Of a stretch of DNA of 37,054 nt, positions 24,507 through 32,443 are shown one piece after another. The notes beneath the pieces are model-generated. The model saw only the letters and a list, made by a program, of their open reading frames with translations. It did no database searches and was not told the DNA's origin. Within the stretch, counting starts at the first letter, position 1. The number at the start of each line of letters is the position of its first letter. Source of the DNA: CAZHAC01 sp964383855. Its GTDB lineage: Bacteria > Chloroflexota > Dormibacteria > Dormibacterales > Dormibacteraceae. A program made the position numbers and the translations under genes. The stretch spans positions 1 to 37,054 of the forward strand of contig CAYLIP010000024.1 in assembly GCA_964383855.1 (NCBI GenBank), given 5' to 3'.

Positions 24507-25697
24507 TTAGCGCCGGGCGCGATAGGCGAGAACCAGGGCGCCCGCCACCGGGAAGAGCCCCATCAGGAGCCACGCGGTCGGGCTTGGTCCGGCCGCGGCC
24601 ATGAGCAGGGGGCCCGCGAAGGCGCCGCTCGAGTAGCCCACGAAGATCAGGCCGAAGGCCGAGTTGGGCGCCTCCGGCGCGGCCCGGGATCCGAGCCGGG
24701 AGAGAATGCCGGCGCCGCCCCCGAAGGCGAGGCCGCCCGCCAGCCCGGCGACCAGCACGCTGCCCGAGGTCACGCGCCAGAGCAGCAGCGCGGCTGCCAG
24801 GTTGATGAGCAGCACGCCGAGGAGGACGCGGTCGACGCCGAGGCGGTCGGCCGCGGAGCCTCCGAGGATGCGGCCGGCCGCGTTGCCGACGCCCATGGCG
24901 GTGAGGGCGGCCGTGGCCAGCACGAGCGCGATTCCGAGCCCGCGGGCGTAGCCGACCAGATTGACGAAGGCGGCCGATCCGACGACCCCGGTGGCCAGCT
25001 CGGCCAGGAACGCGGTCCAGACCAGCGGGCGGCGGAACATCCGCCAGGGGCTGTCCAGGGCGGCCGCGCCCGAAGCATGGGCGGGGACGGGCAGCGGGGG
25101 CATCAGCAGCAGCGCCAGGGCCGCGAGCGCGACCAGGGCGACGCCCAGGATCCGGAGCGTGTCGACCCAGCCCACCTCCGGCGCCAGCCGGCTCGCCACC
25201 GGCACCTGCACCAGCGCCGCCAGGGCGTACGCCGCGGTCACGGCTCCCCCGACCGCCCCCACCCGGCGCGGGAACGCCTGCACGCCGGCCGCCACCGAGC
25301 CCGCCATGCCGACCCCTCCGCCCAGGCCGAGGCCGACGCCGGAGTAGAAGACCGGGAAGGTGAGGCCGGAAGGCAGCGCCAGTGCGACGCCAAGCCCGGC
25401 CGCCATCAGGAGCAGGCCCGCCCAGCAGAGGCGGCGAGGTGGGAGGCGGTCGGCCAGGCGGCCGGCGATCACCATGCCCACGCTGTAGCCCAGCGGACCG
25501 GCCGACCAGACCGAGCCGATCAGCAGCGGCGACCAGTGGTCATGGGCGCGCACGTAGGGGGCCATCGCCCCCCAGACGTAGACCAGTCCGAGCGAGAACT
25601 GGAGGACGAGGGCGCCGGCCATCACGCGGGCGCCGAACCAGGCCGGCAGTGGAGCGTGGGCGGGCGGCGAGAACCGCGGTTCTGCGACGGCGGTCAC
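24507..25697 (-). CDS. MFS transporter, OFA (oxalate/formate antiporter-like) type
   Basis: A 396-aa integral membrane protein with about twelve hydrophobic segments. The N-terminal half has LVYVWGAMAPYVRAHDHWSP and GYSVGMVIAGRLADRLPPRR, matching the OFA-type loop 2-3 motif G-x-x-x-D-R-x-x-x-R. The second half has GNAAGRILGGSAADRLGVDR as the repeated form. OFA members exchange or import small carboxylates, so it may move a dicarboxylate product or substrate (inference). GTG 25697 begins three bases after the upstream stop and lacks a clear ribosome site, suggesting reinitiation. It is the last gene of the minus-strand operon and ends near the repeat array. Confidence 0.85.
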   Translation of the reverse strand: MTAVAEPRFSPPAHAPLPAWFGARVMAGALVLQFSLGLVYVWGAMAPYVRAHDHWSPLLIGSVWSAGPLGYSVGMVIAGRLADRLPPRRLCWAGLLLMAAGLGVALALPSGLTFPVFYSGVGLGLGGGVGMAGSVAAGVQAFPRRVGAVGGAVTAAYALAALVQVPVASRLAPEVGWVDTLRILGVALVALAALALLLMPPLPVPAHASGAAALDSPWRMFRRPLVWTAFLAELATGVVGSAAFVNLVGYARGLGIALVLATAALTAMGVGNAAGRILGGSAADRLGVDRVLLGVLLINLAAALLLWRVTSGSVLVAGLAGGLAFGGGAGILSRLGSRAAPEAPNSAFGLIFVGYSSGAFAGPLLMAAAGPSPTAWLLMGLFPVAGALVLAYRARR

Positions 25698-25700
25698 AAC

Positions 25701-26372
25701 TCAGTCATGGACGACCGCGAAGATCCGCGCCGGCGCGCCCTCGGCGCCGACCACCTTGTAGAAGGGCGCGAAGAAATCGAACGTCCTGCCCAGCAGCTCG
25801 CCCAGGCGTGTGGCCTGCTCGATGATCACGATGCCCTTGCTCAAGAATGCCCTGTGGACTCGGAAGTCCTCCGAGGTGAAGGCGGGCAGGCGGGCCGAGT
25901 ACTCCTCGAAGAAGTCGAAGCAGACCGCCTTGGGACGGCGCCCGGCCAGCCACTCCGCGGCTGCGACCGCCAGGTAGGGCGACTCCACGAAGAAGCGCGG
26001 GAAGTCGCCCCAGGCGCGGTCGGTCCAGGCCGTCCGGACGATCGCGATCTGGCCCTCGCGCAGCCCCGGATCGGCCTTCTCCAGCAGCTCGGCGGTGATC
26101 TCGGTCGAGGGCGGAAGCTCCCCGAGGTCGAAGATGGCCGCCTCGCCGCAGACCTGGTCCAGCGTGATGCCGTCGGTGGTGCCGCCGTCCTCGTAGCAGT
26201 GGAGACCGGAGTCGACGTGGGTGCCGGTGTGAAGGCTCTGGTGGATGGAGGTGACCTGCCAGAAGCCGGGCCCGCGCCGGTGCTGCTCGAGCTCGACCCT
26301 CATGTCGGTCGAGGGCGGGCTCTTGGTGTCGGCGCCGACGGGCACGGTCAGGTCGACGATGCGCCCCTTCAA
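25701..26372 (-). CDS. cyclase-family (PF04199) hydrolase, short form
   Basis: A 223-aa hydrolase with HTGTHVDSGLH at residues 48-58, the metal motif with all ligands (H48, H52, D54, H58); Gly stands where Pro is usual. The N-terminal IVDLTVPVGADTKSPPS and C-terminal FDFFAPFYKVVGAEGAPARI fit the short kynurenine-formamidase branch. TTG 26372 overlaps the upstream cyclase stop (TTGA). Two adjacent cyclases of different subtype imply two different substrates or successive steps (inference). Confidence 0.88.
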   Translation of the reverse strand: MKGRIVDLTVPVGADTKSPPSTDMRVELEQHRRGPGFWQVTSIHQSLHTGTHVDSGLHCYEDGGTTDGITLDQVCGEAAIFDLGELPPSTEITAELLEKADPGLREGQIAIVRTAWTDRAWGDFPRFFVESPYLAVAAAEWLAGRRPKAVCFDFFEEYSARLPAFTSEDFRVHRAFLSKGIVIIEQATRLGELLGRTFDFFAPFYKVVGAEGAPARIFAVVHD

Positions 26373-27133
26373 GCCTCAGGCTCCCAGACGGCGAAGATGC
26401 GGACCGGGGAGCCGGTGCAGCCGACCAGCCGCAGGGGGATGACCATGACGCTGAACCCGCTGTGCATCGGGATCCGGTCGATGTTGTTGACGACCTCGGT
26501 GTGGTTGACCAGGTACTCCGCGCAGGCCGTGTGGTTGGGATAGCTGAGGTCGCTGGGATTGTCGGTCGACACGGCGTCGGTGAGGATGTTGACCACGCCC
26601 GCGTCGAGGATGTAGCGGGAGGCCTCGGCGTCCAGGCCCGGGTACTGGCTGACGTAGGCCAGGTGGTCGTCCCACAGCTGCGCGGCGCCCGTGTAGTAGA
26701 GGAGCGTTCCGCCGCGCGGCAGCTCCTCGATTCCCGCCTCGGCCATCGCCGCCCGCACCCTGGCCAGGGTTATGTGAGTGCGCGGAGCGACGTCCGAGAC
26801 GTCGATCCAGACGGCTTCGGTGAAGGACTTCTCGATCGGGAACTGGTCGATCGTGAGGTCGGGCCGGTCCGGGTTGTAGTGGTAGATCGCGTCCATGTGG
26901 GTGGAGTCGTGGTCGCAGAGCGAGATGCCCTTGACGGCGTAGCCGCGGAAGGGCGAGTCGCCCAGCCGCAGCCGTGACTCCTCGTGCGTCATGTGCGTCC
27001 AGATCGCGACCTTCATGTGGCCCGGGTAGACCGGGATCTCGGGCGAGATCTCGCGCGAGAGGTCGAGCACGCGGAGCCGGCGGCCGAGGAAGGTGATCTC
27101 GGCCGTCTCGGCGTAGGTCTGGTAGGTGGCCAT
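26369..27133 (-). CDS. cyclase-family (PF04199) hydrolase, 'STH' variant 2
   Basis: A 254-aa paralogue of the protein at 14304-15065, with well over half of positions identical by eye. Shared stretches include LDLSREISP.IP.YPGH, GGTLLYYTGAA, VVN..TDAVSTDNP and AEYLVNHTEVVNNI. The metal motif is CDHDSTHMDAIYH with H75, H79, D81 and H85. AGAGG lies upstream of ATG 27133, nine bases after the HMGL-like gene ends. The pair may act on the same kind of substrate delivered by the two transport systems. Confidence 0.88.
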   Translation of the reverse strand: MATYQTYAETAEITFLGRRLRVLDLSREISPEIPVYPGHMKVAIWTHMTHEESRLRLGDSPFRGYAVKGISLCDHDSTHMDAIYHYNPDRPDLTIDQFPIEKSFTEAVWIDVSDVAPRTHITLARVRAAMAEAGIEELPRGGTLLYYTGAAQLWDDHLAYVSQYPGLDAEASRYILDAGVVNILTDAVSTDNPSDLSYPNHTACAEYLVNHTEVVNNIDRIPMHSGFSVMVIPLRLVGCTGSPVRIFAVWEPEA

Positions 27134-27142
27134 CGCGCGCCT

Positions 27143-28381
27143 CTAGGCCCGCGCCGGGCGCTTGAGGACGCCCTCGGCGATCTTGCGGAAGTCGCTCTCC
27201 TCGAGCAGGCCCTTGCGCTGCAGCGAGGCCGCCTTGACCTCCTGCAGGATCGCGTTCATCTCCTCGTCGGTGGCGTGCCCGAAGCCGGTCCTGTCAAGCC
27301 AGATGAGCACCGAGTCGAGGCCGCTGCCCTTGCCCAGCACGACCTCGGGCCCGCTCTGCCCGACCATCTCGGGGCGGAAGGGGAAGGCCTCGGTGAGATA
27401 GTCGCTGCCGACGTTCTTGACCCAGGACGCGATGATGCCCGACTCGACCCAGAAGAGCCGGTCGCCGACGATGCCGCGGTTGGCGGGGACGGTCACCCTG
27501 GCCGCCTCGCGAACCAGCCGGCTCAGGCCGTAGAGCTTGCTGAAGTCGATGCCGCTCTCGATGCCGTACATCGTCTTCAGCGAGAGCACGGTGTCCTCGA
27601 GCGGCGTGTTCCCGGCGCGCTCGCCGACGCCGGTGACCGAGACCTGGACCGTCTCGACGCCGTTGAGCACCGCCATCACGGTGTTGGCGACGCCCATCGA
27701 GAAGTCCATGTGGAAATGCGCCTCGAGCGGCTTGTCGATCCGCTCGCGGACCTTGCGGGCCATGAAGGCGGCCGCGTTGGGGGAGAGGACGCCGAAGGTG
27801 TCGACCAGCGCCAGCGAGTCCATGTGGCCGTCCCGCGCGATGACCTCGATCATGTTCAGGAAGGTGGTGATGTCGGCCCGCGTCGAGTCGATCGGGAAGA
27901 AGGAGACCTTGAGCCCGTTCTCGTGCGCGAAACGCGTCGACTCGATCGTGAGCTCGAGCGCCCTCTCGTACTCCCAGCGGTAGGCGTACTTGATGATGTG
28001 CTCGCTCGAGGGGATCTCCATCACGATGCCCTCGACGCCGGTGTCCAGGGCGCGCTTCACGTCGTCGACCATGCAGCGCGAGAAGCTGAAGATGCGGGCC
28101 GGGAGGCCCATGGCCGCGATCTTGCGCACCGCCTCGGCGTCGGCCGGCGAGACGGCCGGCAGGCCGGCCTCGATCCGCTGCACGCCGGCCTCGGCCAGCC
28201 GCTCCGCGATCCGCATCTTCTCGTCGGGCGTGAACTCGACTCCCGCCTGCTGCTCGCCGTCGCGCAGCGTGACGTCGTGGACCTCGATCCGCTTGGGCGG
28301 AGTGAACCCGGCCATCGCCTCGTCCTGGTAGTTCCAGGGGCTGACGAAATAGTCGTGGGTCTGCCACGGGTGGTCTGCCAT
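27143..28381 (-). CDS. HMGL-like / isopropylmalate-homocitrate synthase-type enzyme
   Basis: A 412-aa DRE-TIM metallolyase (PF00682). The signature DVTLRDGEQQAGVEF starts at D36, with R40 and E43 as the DRE residues. The metal-binding HFHMDFSMGVANT strand (HxH) and VSVTGVGERAGNTPLED, typical of isopropylmalate/homocitrate synthases, follow. There is no C-terminal LeuA regulatory domain. Members join acetyl-CoA to 2-oxo acids or split 3-hydroxy-acyl/acid substrates. In this operon it probably handles a ring-fission product (inference), not leucine biosynthesis. AAGGAGA lies nine bases before ATG 28381. Confidence 0.88.
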   Translation of the reverse strand: MADHPWQTHDYFVSPWNYQDEAMAGFTPPKRIEVHDVTLRDGEQQAGVEFTPDEKMRIAERLAEAGVQRIEAGLPAVSPADAEAVRKIAAMGLPARIFSFSRCMVDDVKRALDTGVEGIVMEIPSSEHIIKYAYRWEYERALELTIESTRFAHENGLKVSFFPIDSTRADITTFLNMIEVIARDGHMDSLALVDTFGVLSPNAAAFMARKVRERIDKPLEAHFHMDFSMGVANTVMAVLNGVETVQVSVTGVGERAGNTPLEDTVLSLKTMYGIESGIDFSKLYGLSRLVREAARVTVPANRGIVGDRLFWVESGIIASWVKNVGSDYLTEAFPFRPEMVGQSGPEVVLGKGSGLDSVLIWLDRTGFGHATDEEMNAILQEVKAASLQRKGLLEESDFRKIAEGVLKRPARA

Positions 28382-28404
28382 CTCTGCTTCTCCTTGTTCC
28401 GGGC

Positions 28405-29370
28405 TCAGTCGCCGAACCGGTAGAGGCGCGCCGGGTTCTCCTCGGCGATCGCCCTGGCCGTCTTCGCGTCGGTCGCCTCGGCGAGGGCGTCGACCGGGGA
28501 GGGCGTGGCCATGTCGAAGGGCAGGTCGGTCCCCATCACCACGTTCTCCGCGCCGCAGCGGGAGATCAGGTAGGCGAGCGCCTCGCGGTCGTGGGTGATG
28601 GTGTCGACGGTGATCTGGTCGAGGTAGCGCCAGGGGTCCTCGGGCGCTGAGCTCAGCTCCGGCCGCACGGTGCGCGCGTGGCGCAGGCGGCCGGCCTGGA
28701 AGGGGTAGTAGCCGCCGGCGTGGACGAGCACCACGCGCAGATTCGGGTGGCGGTCGAGGACGCCCGCACAGATCAGCCGCTCGACCGCCACCGTGGTCTC
28801 GAGCTGGTTGCCGATCACGTTCTGCAGGTAGTAGTCGTCGAGCCCGCGATGCGGCTCGTTGTAGGCGGGATGGATGAGGACCGGCGTCCGCAGGCGCTCG
28901 GCGGCCGCCCAGAAGGGCGCGAACCGCTCGTCGTCGAGCCGGGCGCCGGCGGCGTTGGTCGCCACCTCGACGCCGACCGCTCCCTCGCGCACGGCCTCCT
29001 CGAGGACTGCCACGGCGCGGTCGGGGGCCCCCAGCGGCACGTGGGCCATCCAGCGGTAGCGGTCGGGATGGGCCGCCGCGAACTCGCGCAGGCCGCGGTT
29101 GGTGGCCTGCGCCATCGCCTCGCTCGCCTCGGCGCCGACCTCGTAGAAGAAGAGCGGCGGCGCCGCCGAGACGACCGCCGCCTCCAGCTTCTTCGACTCC
29201 AGCTCCCGGAGCTTGGCGTCGGGGTCGCGAAAGGAGGGGAGGAGCGTGAACTCGACATGGTTGCCGCCGCGCACACGATCGCCCTCCACGGTGGTGCGGA
29301 AGGCTGGATCGGTGCGCAGCAGCTCGACCGCCGGCTCCGGGATCACGTGGTTGTGGACGTCGATCTTCAT
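28405..29370 (-). CDS. amidohydrolase-2 family (ACMSD-like) hydrolase or decarboxylase
   Basis: A 321-aa TIM-barrel protein (PF04909). Metal ligands seen are H6 and H8 (DVHNHVIPEPA), H167 (VLIHPAYNEPHRG), H217 (VLVHAGGYYPFQAGRL) and D282 (VMGTDLPFDM). This is the zinc pattern of aminocarboxymuconate-semialdehyde decarboxylase and relatives, which act in aromatic and pyridine degradation by decarboxylation or hydrolysis. Its place between the acyl-CoA dehydrogenase and HMGL-like genes suggests it works on a ring-cleavage product. ATG 29370 begins seven bases after the upstream stop. Confidence 0.88.
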   Translation of the reverse strand: MKIDVHNHVIPEPAVELLRTDPAFRTTVEGDRVRGGNHVEFTLLPSFRDPDAKLRELESKKLEAAVVSAAPPLFFYEVGAEASEAMAQATNRGLREFAAAHPDRYRWMAHVPLGAPDRAVAVLEEAVREGAVGVEVATNAAGARLDDERFAPFWAAAERLRTPVLIHPAYNEPHRGLDDYYLQNVIGNQLETTVAVERLICAGVLDRHPNLRVVLVHAGGYYPFQAGRLRHARTVRPELSSAPEDPWRYLDQITVDTITHDREALAYLISRCGAENVVMGTDLPFDMATPSPVDALAEATDAKTARAIAEENPARLYRFGD

Positions 29371-29377
29371 GGCGTGG

Positions 29378-30589
29378 TCATGCCCCCCTGAGGATGTTCG
29401 TGATGCGGATCCGGTGCGAGTCCTGCGCGCCGTCGGAATGGAGGAACGACACGCAGTCGCGAAGGCACTTCTCGACCGAGGTGTCCCTGTACATGATGGC
29501 CAGGCCGCCGTGGATCTCCATGGCGCTCAGGCAGACCTTGACGGCGATGTCGGCCGCGAACGTCTTGGCGGCGCTCCCGAGCGCGTAGTCGTAGTCGGTG
29601 TCGTGTTCCACGGCCCAGGCCGCGCGCCAGACCAGGCTGCGCGCCGCCTCCAGCTCGGCGTACATCTCGGCCAGCCGGCACTGGACGTTGGCGTGCTCGA
29701 TCAGCGGCCGGCCCCCCTGCACCCGGGTCGAAGCGTGAGCGAAGGCCATCTCGTAGGCGGAGCGAGCGCTGCCCAGAGTGGTGGCCGCGGCCTCGATCGC
29801 GCTCTCCTTGAGGATCTCGCGCGCGCCCGCGTATCCCATGTGCTCGGGCCCGATCAATCGCCAGGGCTCGAGGACGACGCCGTCGAAGCGCAGCGCGGCG
29901 TTGTTGATCGTCCGCTGCGAGATCTTCTCGTGCACCTGCTCGACCTCGAAGCCGGGCAGACCCGGCTCGAGCAGGAAGGCGCTCGAGCCGAGGTGCGCCG
30001 GCTGGCCGGGATCGGTGCAGGCGAAGACCAGGTAGAAGCCGGCGTCGGCGCCGTTGGAGATGAAGCGTTTGCGGCCGTTGAGGACCCAGGATCCGTCCGC
30101 CCGCCGCTCGGCTCGGGTCGTGAAGCGGAAATCGGGGTGGGGGATGATGTAGTCGCTGCCGGAGTCGGGCTCGGTGAAGCAGATCGCGAGCACGCAGCGC
30201 GGCTCGCTCAGGAAGCGGTCCAGGAACCGCTGGCGGACCTCTCCGCGGGCGGCCCGAGCGATGATCCGCTGGACCTTGAGCGTCTGGTCGAGGATGACGG
30301 CGAAGCCCATGTCGCCCGCCGCCAGCTCTTCGATCAGGACGCAGAGGGCGAGCGCGCCGGCTCCGCCACCGCCGTCCTCCACCGGCAGGCCGAGCGTCCG
30401 CCAGCCGCGCCGGGACGCCTCCTCGACCATCTCCCAGTCGACGCGCTCCCGGATCGGCAGCCACTCCCTCTCGACGGCGCGCGGCCGCAGGCGGCCGGCG
30501 AATTCGCGGGCCTCGGCGCGCAGCCGCTCGACCTCGGGAGATAGACCGAAGTGGGGCGTGGGGGAGGCCGGCCGGCGGGCGACTGACAT
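29378..30589 (-). CDS. acyl-CoA dehydrogenase family protein
   Basis: A 403-aa flavoprotein with the ACAD plan. The N-terminal helical domain has FGLSPEVERLRAEAREF, the middle domain has CFTEPDSGSD and WVLNGRKRFISNG, and the C-terminal FAD-contacting helices include MEIHGGLAIMYRD. The usual catalytic base in E-G-T near the end is replaced by Asp, read in LHSDGAQDSHRIRI (D386). Medium-chain dehydrogenases have Glu there. Either Asp serves as base or the reaction differs from classic alpha-beta dehydrogenation (inference). GAGGAG lies upstream of ATG 30589. It presumably handles a CoA-linked or carboxylate intermediate of the pathway. Confidence 0.88.
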   Translation of the reverse strand: MSVARRPASPTPHFGLSPEVERLRAEAREFAGRLRPRAVEREWLPIRERVDWEMVEEASRRGWRTLGLPVEDGGGGAGALALCVLIEELAAGDMGFAVILDQTLKVQRIIARAARGEVRQRFLDRFLSEPRCVLAICFTEPDSGSDYIIPHPDFRFTTRAERRADGSWVLNGRKRFISNGADAGFYLVFACTDPGQPAHLGSSAFLLEPGLPGFEVEQVHEKISQRTINNAALRFDGVVLEPWRLIGPEHMGYAGAREILKESAIEAAATTLGSARSAYEMAFAHASTRVQGGRPLIEHANVQCRLAEMYAELEAARSLVWRAAWAVEHDTDYDYALGSAAKTFAADIAVKVCLSAMEIHGGLAIMYRDTSVEKCLRDCVSFLHSDGAQDSHRIRITNILRGA

Positions 30590-30674
30590 CGCGGTGCTCC
30601 TCAGCGCTGATCCACGGCGCGGCCAGACGCGACGCGCCAGGGGGCCTTGCCGAATTCCCGGAGGACCGCCGGAC

Positions 30675-31463
30675 TCACAGCATGATCCGGCCGCCGGCGA
30701 CGTCGAGCGTGACGCCCGTGAGCCAGGAGGCCGACTCGGAAACCAGGAAGAGGGTGGCCAGCGCGGCGTCCGCCGGCATCCCGATGCGGCCCAGCGGCGA
30801 GAGCGCGGCGATCTCCTCGATCCGCTCGGGCGTGAAGATCCGGTTCACCCGCTCGGAGACGACGGTGGCGGGGGCGATGCAGTTGACCCGGACGCCGCTG
30901 GGGCCGACCTCCTTGGCCACGTGCCGGGTGAACATCACGATGCCCGCCTTGGCCGCCGCGTAGGAGGCGGTGAGGGGGATGTCGAGGAGCCGGCCGCCGT
31001 TGGAGGCCATGGTCACGATGGCGCCGCGTCGGCGCTCGAGCATCCCGGGCAGGAAGGCCTTGCAGGTCAGAAAGGTCGAGGTCAGGTTGGAGTCGATCAC
31101 GTGATGCCACTCCGCCTCGTCGATCTCCCAGATCGGCGTCGGCCGGCCGAAGCCGCCCGCGAACGGGACCAGGATGTCGACCGCACCCAGCTGCTGCTCG
31201 ACCGTCCGCCGCATCGCCTCGATCTCGGCGAAGCGCGTCACGTCGGCGCTGATCCCGATCGCCCGGGCGCCGCCCGCTTCGAGCTCCTCGACCACTCCGT
31301 CGATCGAGGCCTGGTCGCGGGCCACCACCGCGATCCTGACGCCGTTCCCGGCCAGGACGCGACAGGTGGCCGCGCCGATGCCCTTGGAGCCGCCGGTCAC
31401 CACCGCGACCTTGCCCGCCAGGTCCGGATAGGTCGGGAGGCGGAGCGAGGTGGTGTCCGCCAT
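30675..31463 (-). CDS. short-chain dehydrogenase/reductase
   Basis: A 262-aa classical SDR. The cofactor loop TGGSKGIG is at residues 23-30, the structural N126 is in SNLTS, and the catalytic S154, Y168 and K172 (YAAAK) are all present. The C-terminus SWLTGVTLDVAGG is typical. It oxidises or reduces a hydroxy/keto intermediate with NAD(P). The start overlaps the stop of the hydroxyacid dehydrogenase gene by one base. About 85 bases separate it from the next gene, and nothing was seen there. Confidence 0.9.
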   Translation of the reverse strand: MADTTSLRLPTYPDLAGKVAVVTGGSKGIGAATCRVLAGNGVRIAVVARDQASIDGVVEELEAGGARAIGISADVTRFAEIEAMRRTVEQQLGAVDILVPFAGGFGRPTPIWEIDEAEWHHVIDSNLTSTFLTCKAFLPGMLERRRGAIVTMASNGGRLLDIPLTASYAAAKAGIVMFTRHVAKEVGPSGVRVNCIAPATVVSERVNRIFTPERIEEIAALSPLGRIGMPADAALATLFLVSESASWLTGVTLDVAGGRIML

Positions 31464-32437
31464 CAGGCGCGCTGCTCGAGCACTTGCGGATTGACCGGAC
31501 AGCGTGGCGGCTCGCCGGTGAGTGCGCGCACGACCTCCTCGGCCGCGCGGCGCTGGAGCTCGTCCTGTGCCTCGGCCGAGTAGAAGGACGCGTGCGGGGT
31601 CACGAGGGCCCGCGGGTGCCGGCGCAGGGGATGATCGGCGGGCAGCGGCTCGGGCTCGGTGACGTCGAGCGCGAGCGCGCCGATGCTGCCGGCGTCGAGC
31701 GCGGCGGTGACGGCGTCGAGGTCGACCAGCGGGCCCCGCGCGGTGTTGATGATGGCCGGCGAGCGGCGCATCATCGGGATCGTCCGCTCGCCGATCAGGT
31801 GCCGGTTCTCCTCGGTGAGCGGGACGTGCAGGCTGACGAAGCTGGCCTCGCCCAGCGCTTCCTCGAGAGTCTCCGCGCGCGCCACGCCGGGCAGGTCCCA
31901 TTCCTGGAGGTAGGGGTCGTAGCCGGCCACCTCGAGGCCGAAGGCGCGAGCCCGCCCGGCCACGCGGCGGCCGATCCGGCCCACGCCGAGCAGCGCCAGC
32001 CGGCGTCCGGTGAGCCGGTGGATGCCGGACTTGGGCACCTCCCAGGCGCCTTGGCGAACCTCCCGATCGAGGAAGGCGATCCCCCGGGCGACGGCCAGGA
32101 GCAGCGCCATCGCGTGGTCGGCGACCTCGTCCAGGCAGTAGTCGGGGACGTTGGTGACGACGATGCCGAGGCGCGTCGCGGTCGCCACCGGGACGTTGTC
32201 GAAGCCGATGCCGTAACGCGCGAGCACCCGGCAGGTGGGCGCGGCCGCCTCGAGCACGGCATCGGTGATCCTGGCGTAGCAGACGAGCATGGCCTCCACC
32301 CCGGCGGCGAGGCGGACGAGGGTCGCCTCGTCCGCCTCCGGGGCCTCGACCACCTCCACGCCCAGCGGCTCGAGCAGGCCCCGCTCGATGTGGGTGCCGC
32401 CGAAGACCTGGTCGGTGATCAGGACTCGCCTGGCCAA
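31463..32437 (-). CDS. D-2-hydroxyacid dehydrogenase
   Basis: A 324-aa NAD-dependent D-isomer-specific 2-hydroxyacid dehydrogenase (phosphoglycerate dehydrogenase/CtBP-like). The Rossmann motif LLGVGRIGRR lies at about 149-158 and the catalytic trio is R234 (NTARGPLVD), Glu 261-263 (DVTEPEPLP) and H282 (TPHASFYS). There is no ACT regulatory domain, which argues against serine biosynthesis. It likely interconverts a 2-oxo and 2-hydroxy acid from the degradation route. TTG 32437 is the only sensible start; it is six bases after the upstream stop and has only a weak site. Confidence 0.9.
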   Translation of the reverse strand: MARRVLITDQVFGGTHIERGLLEPLGVEVVEAPEADEATLVRLAAGVEAMLVCYARITDAVLEAAAPTCRVLARYGIGFDNVPVATATRLGIVVTNVPDYCLDEVADHAMALLLAVARGIAFLDREVRQGAWEVPKSGIHRLTGRRLALLGVGRIGRRVAGRARAFGLEVAGYDPYLQEWDLPGVARAETLEEALGEASFVSLHVPLTEENRHLIGERTIPMMRRSPAIINTARGPLVDLDAVTAALDAGSIGALALDVTEPEPLPADHPLRRHPRALVTPHASFYSAEAQDELQRRAAEEVVRALTGEPPRCPVNPQVLEQRA

Positions 32438-32443
32438 TCCTGG

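Noticed and set aside
24279..26543. 754-codon plus-strand frame through the second gap
   Set aside because: It crosses the Ns and lies opposite the MFS and cyclase genes; its composition is antisense-like.
27143..28381. Leucine biosynthesis 2-isopropylmalate synthase
   Set aside because: The C-terminal LeuA dimer/regulatory domain is missing and the neighbours are catabolic, not leuBCD.
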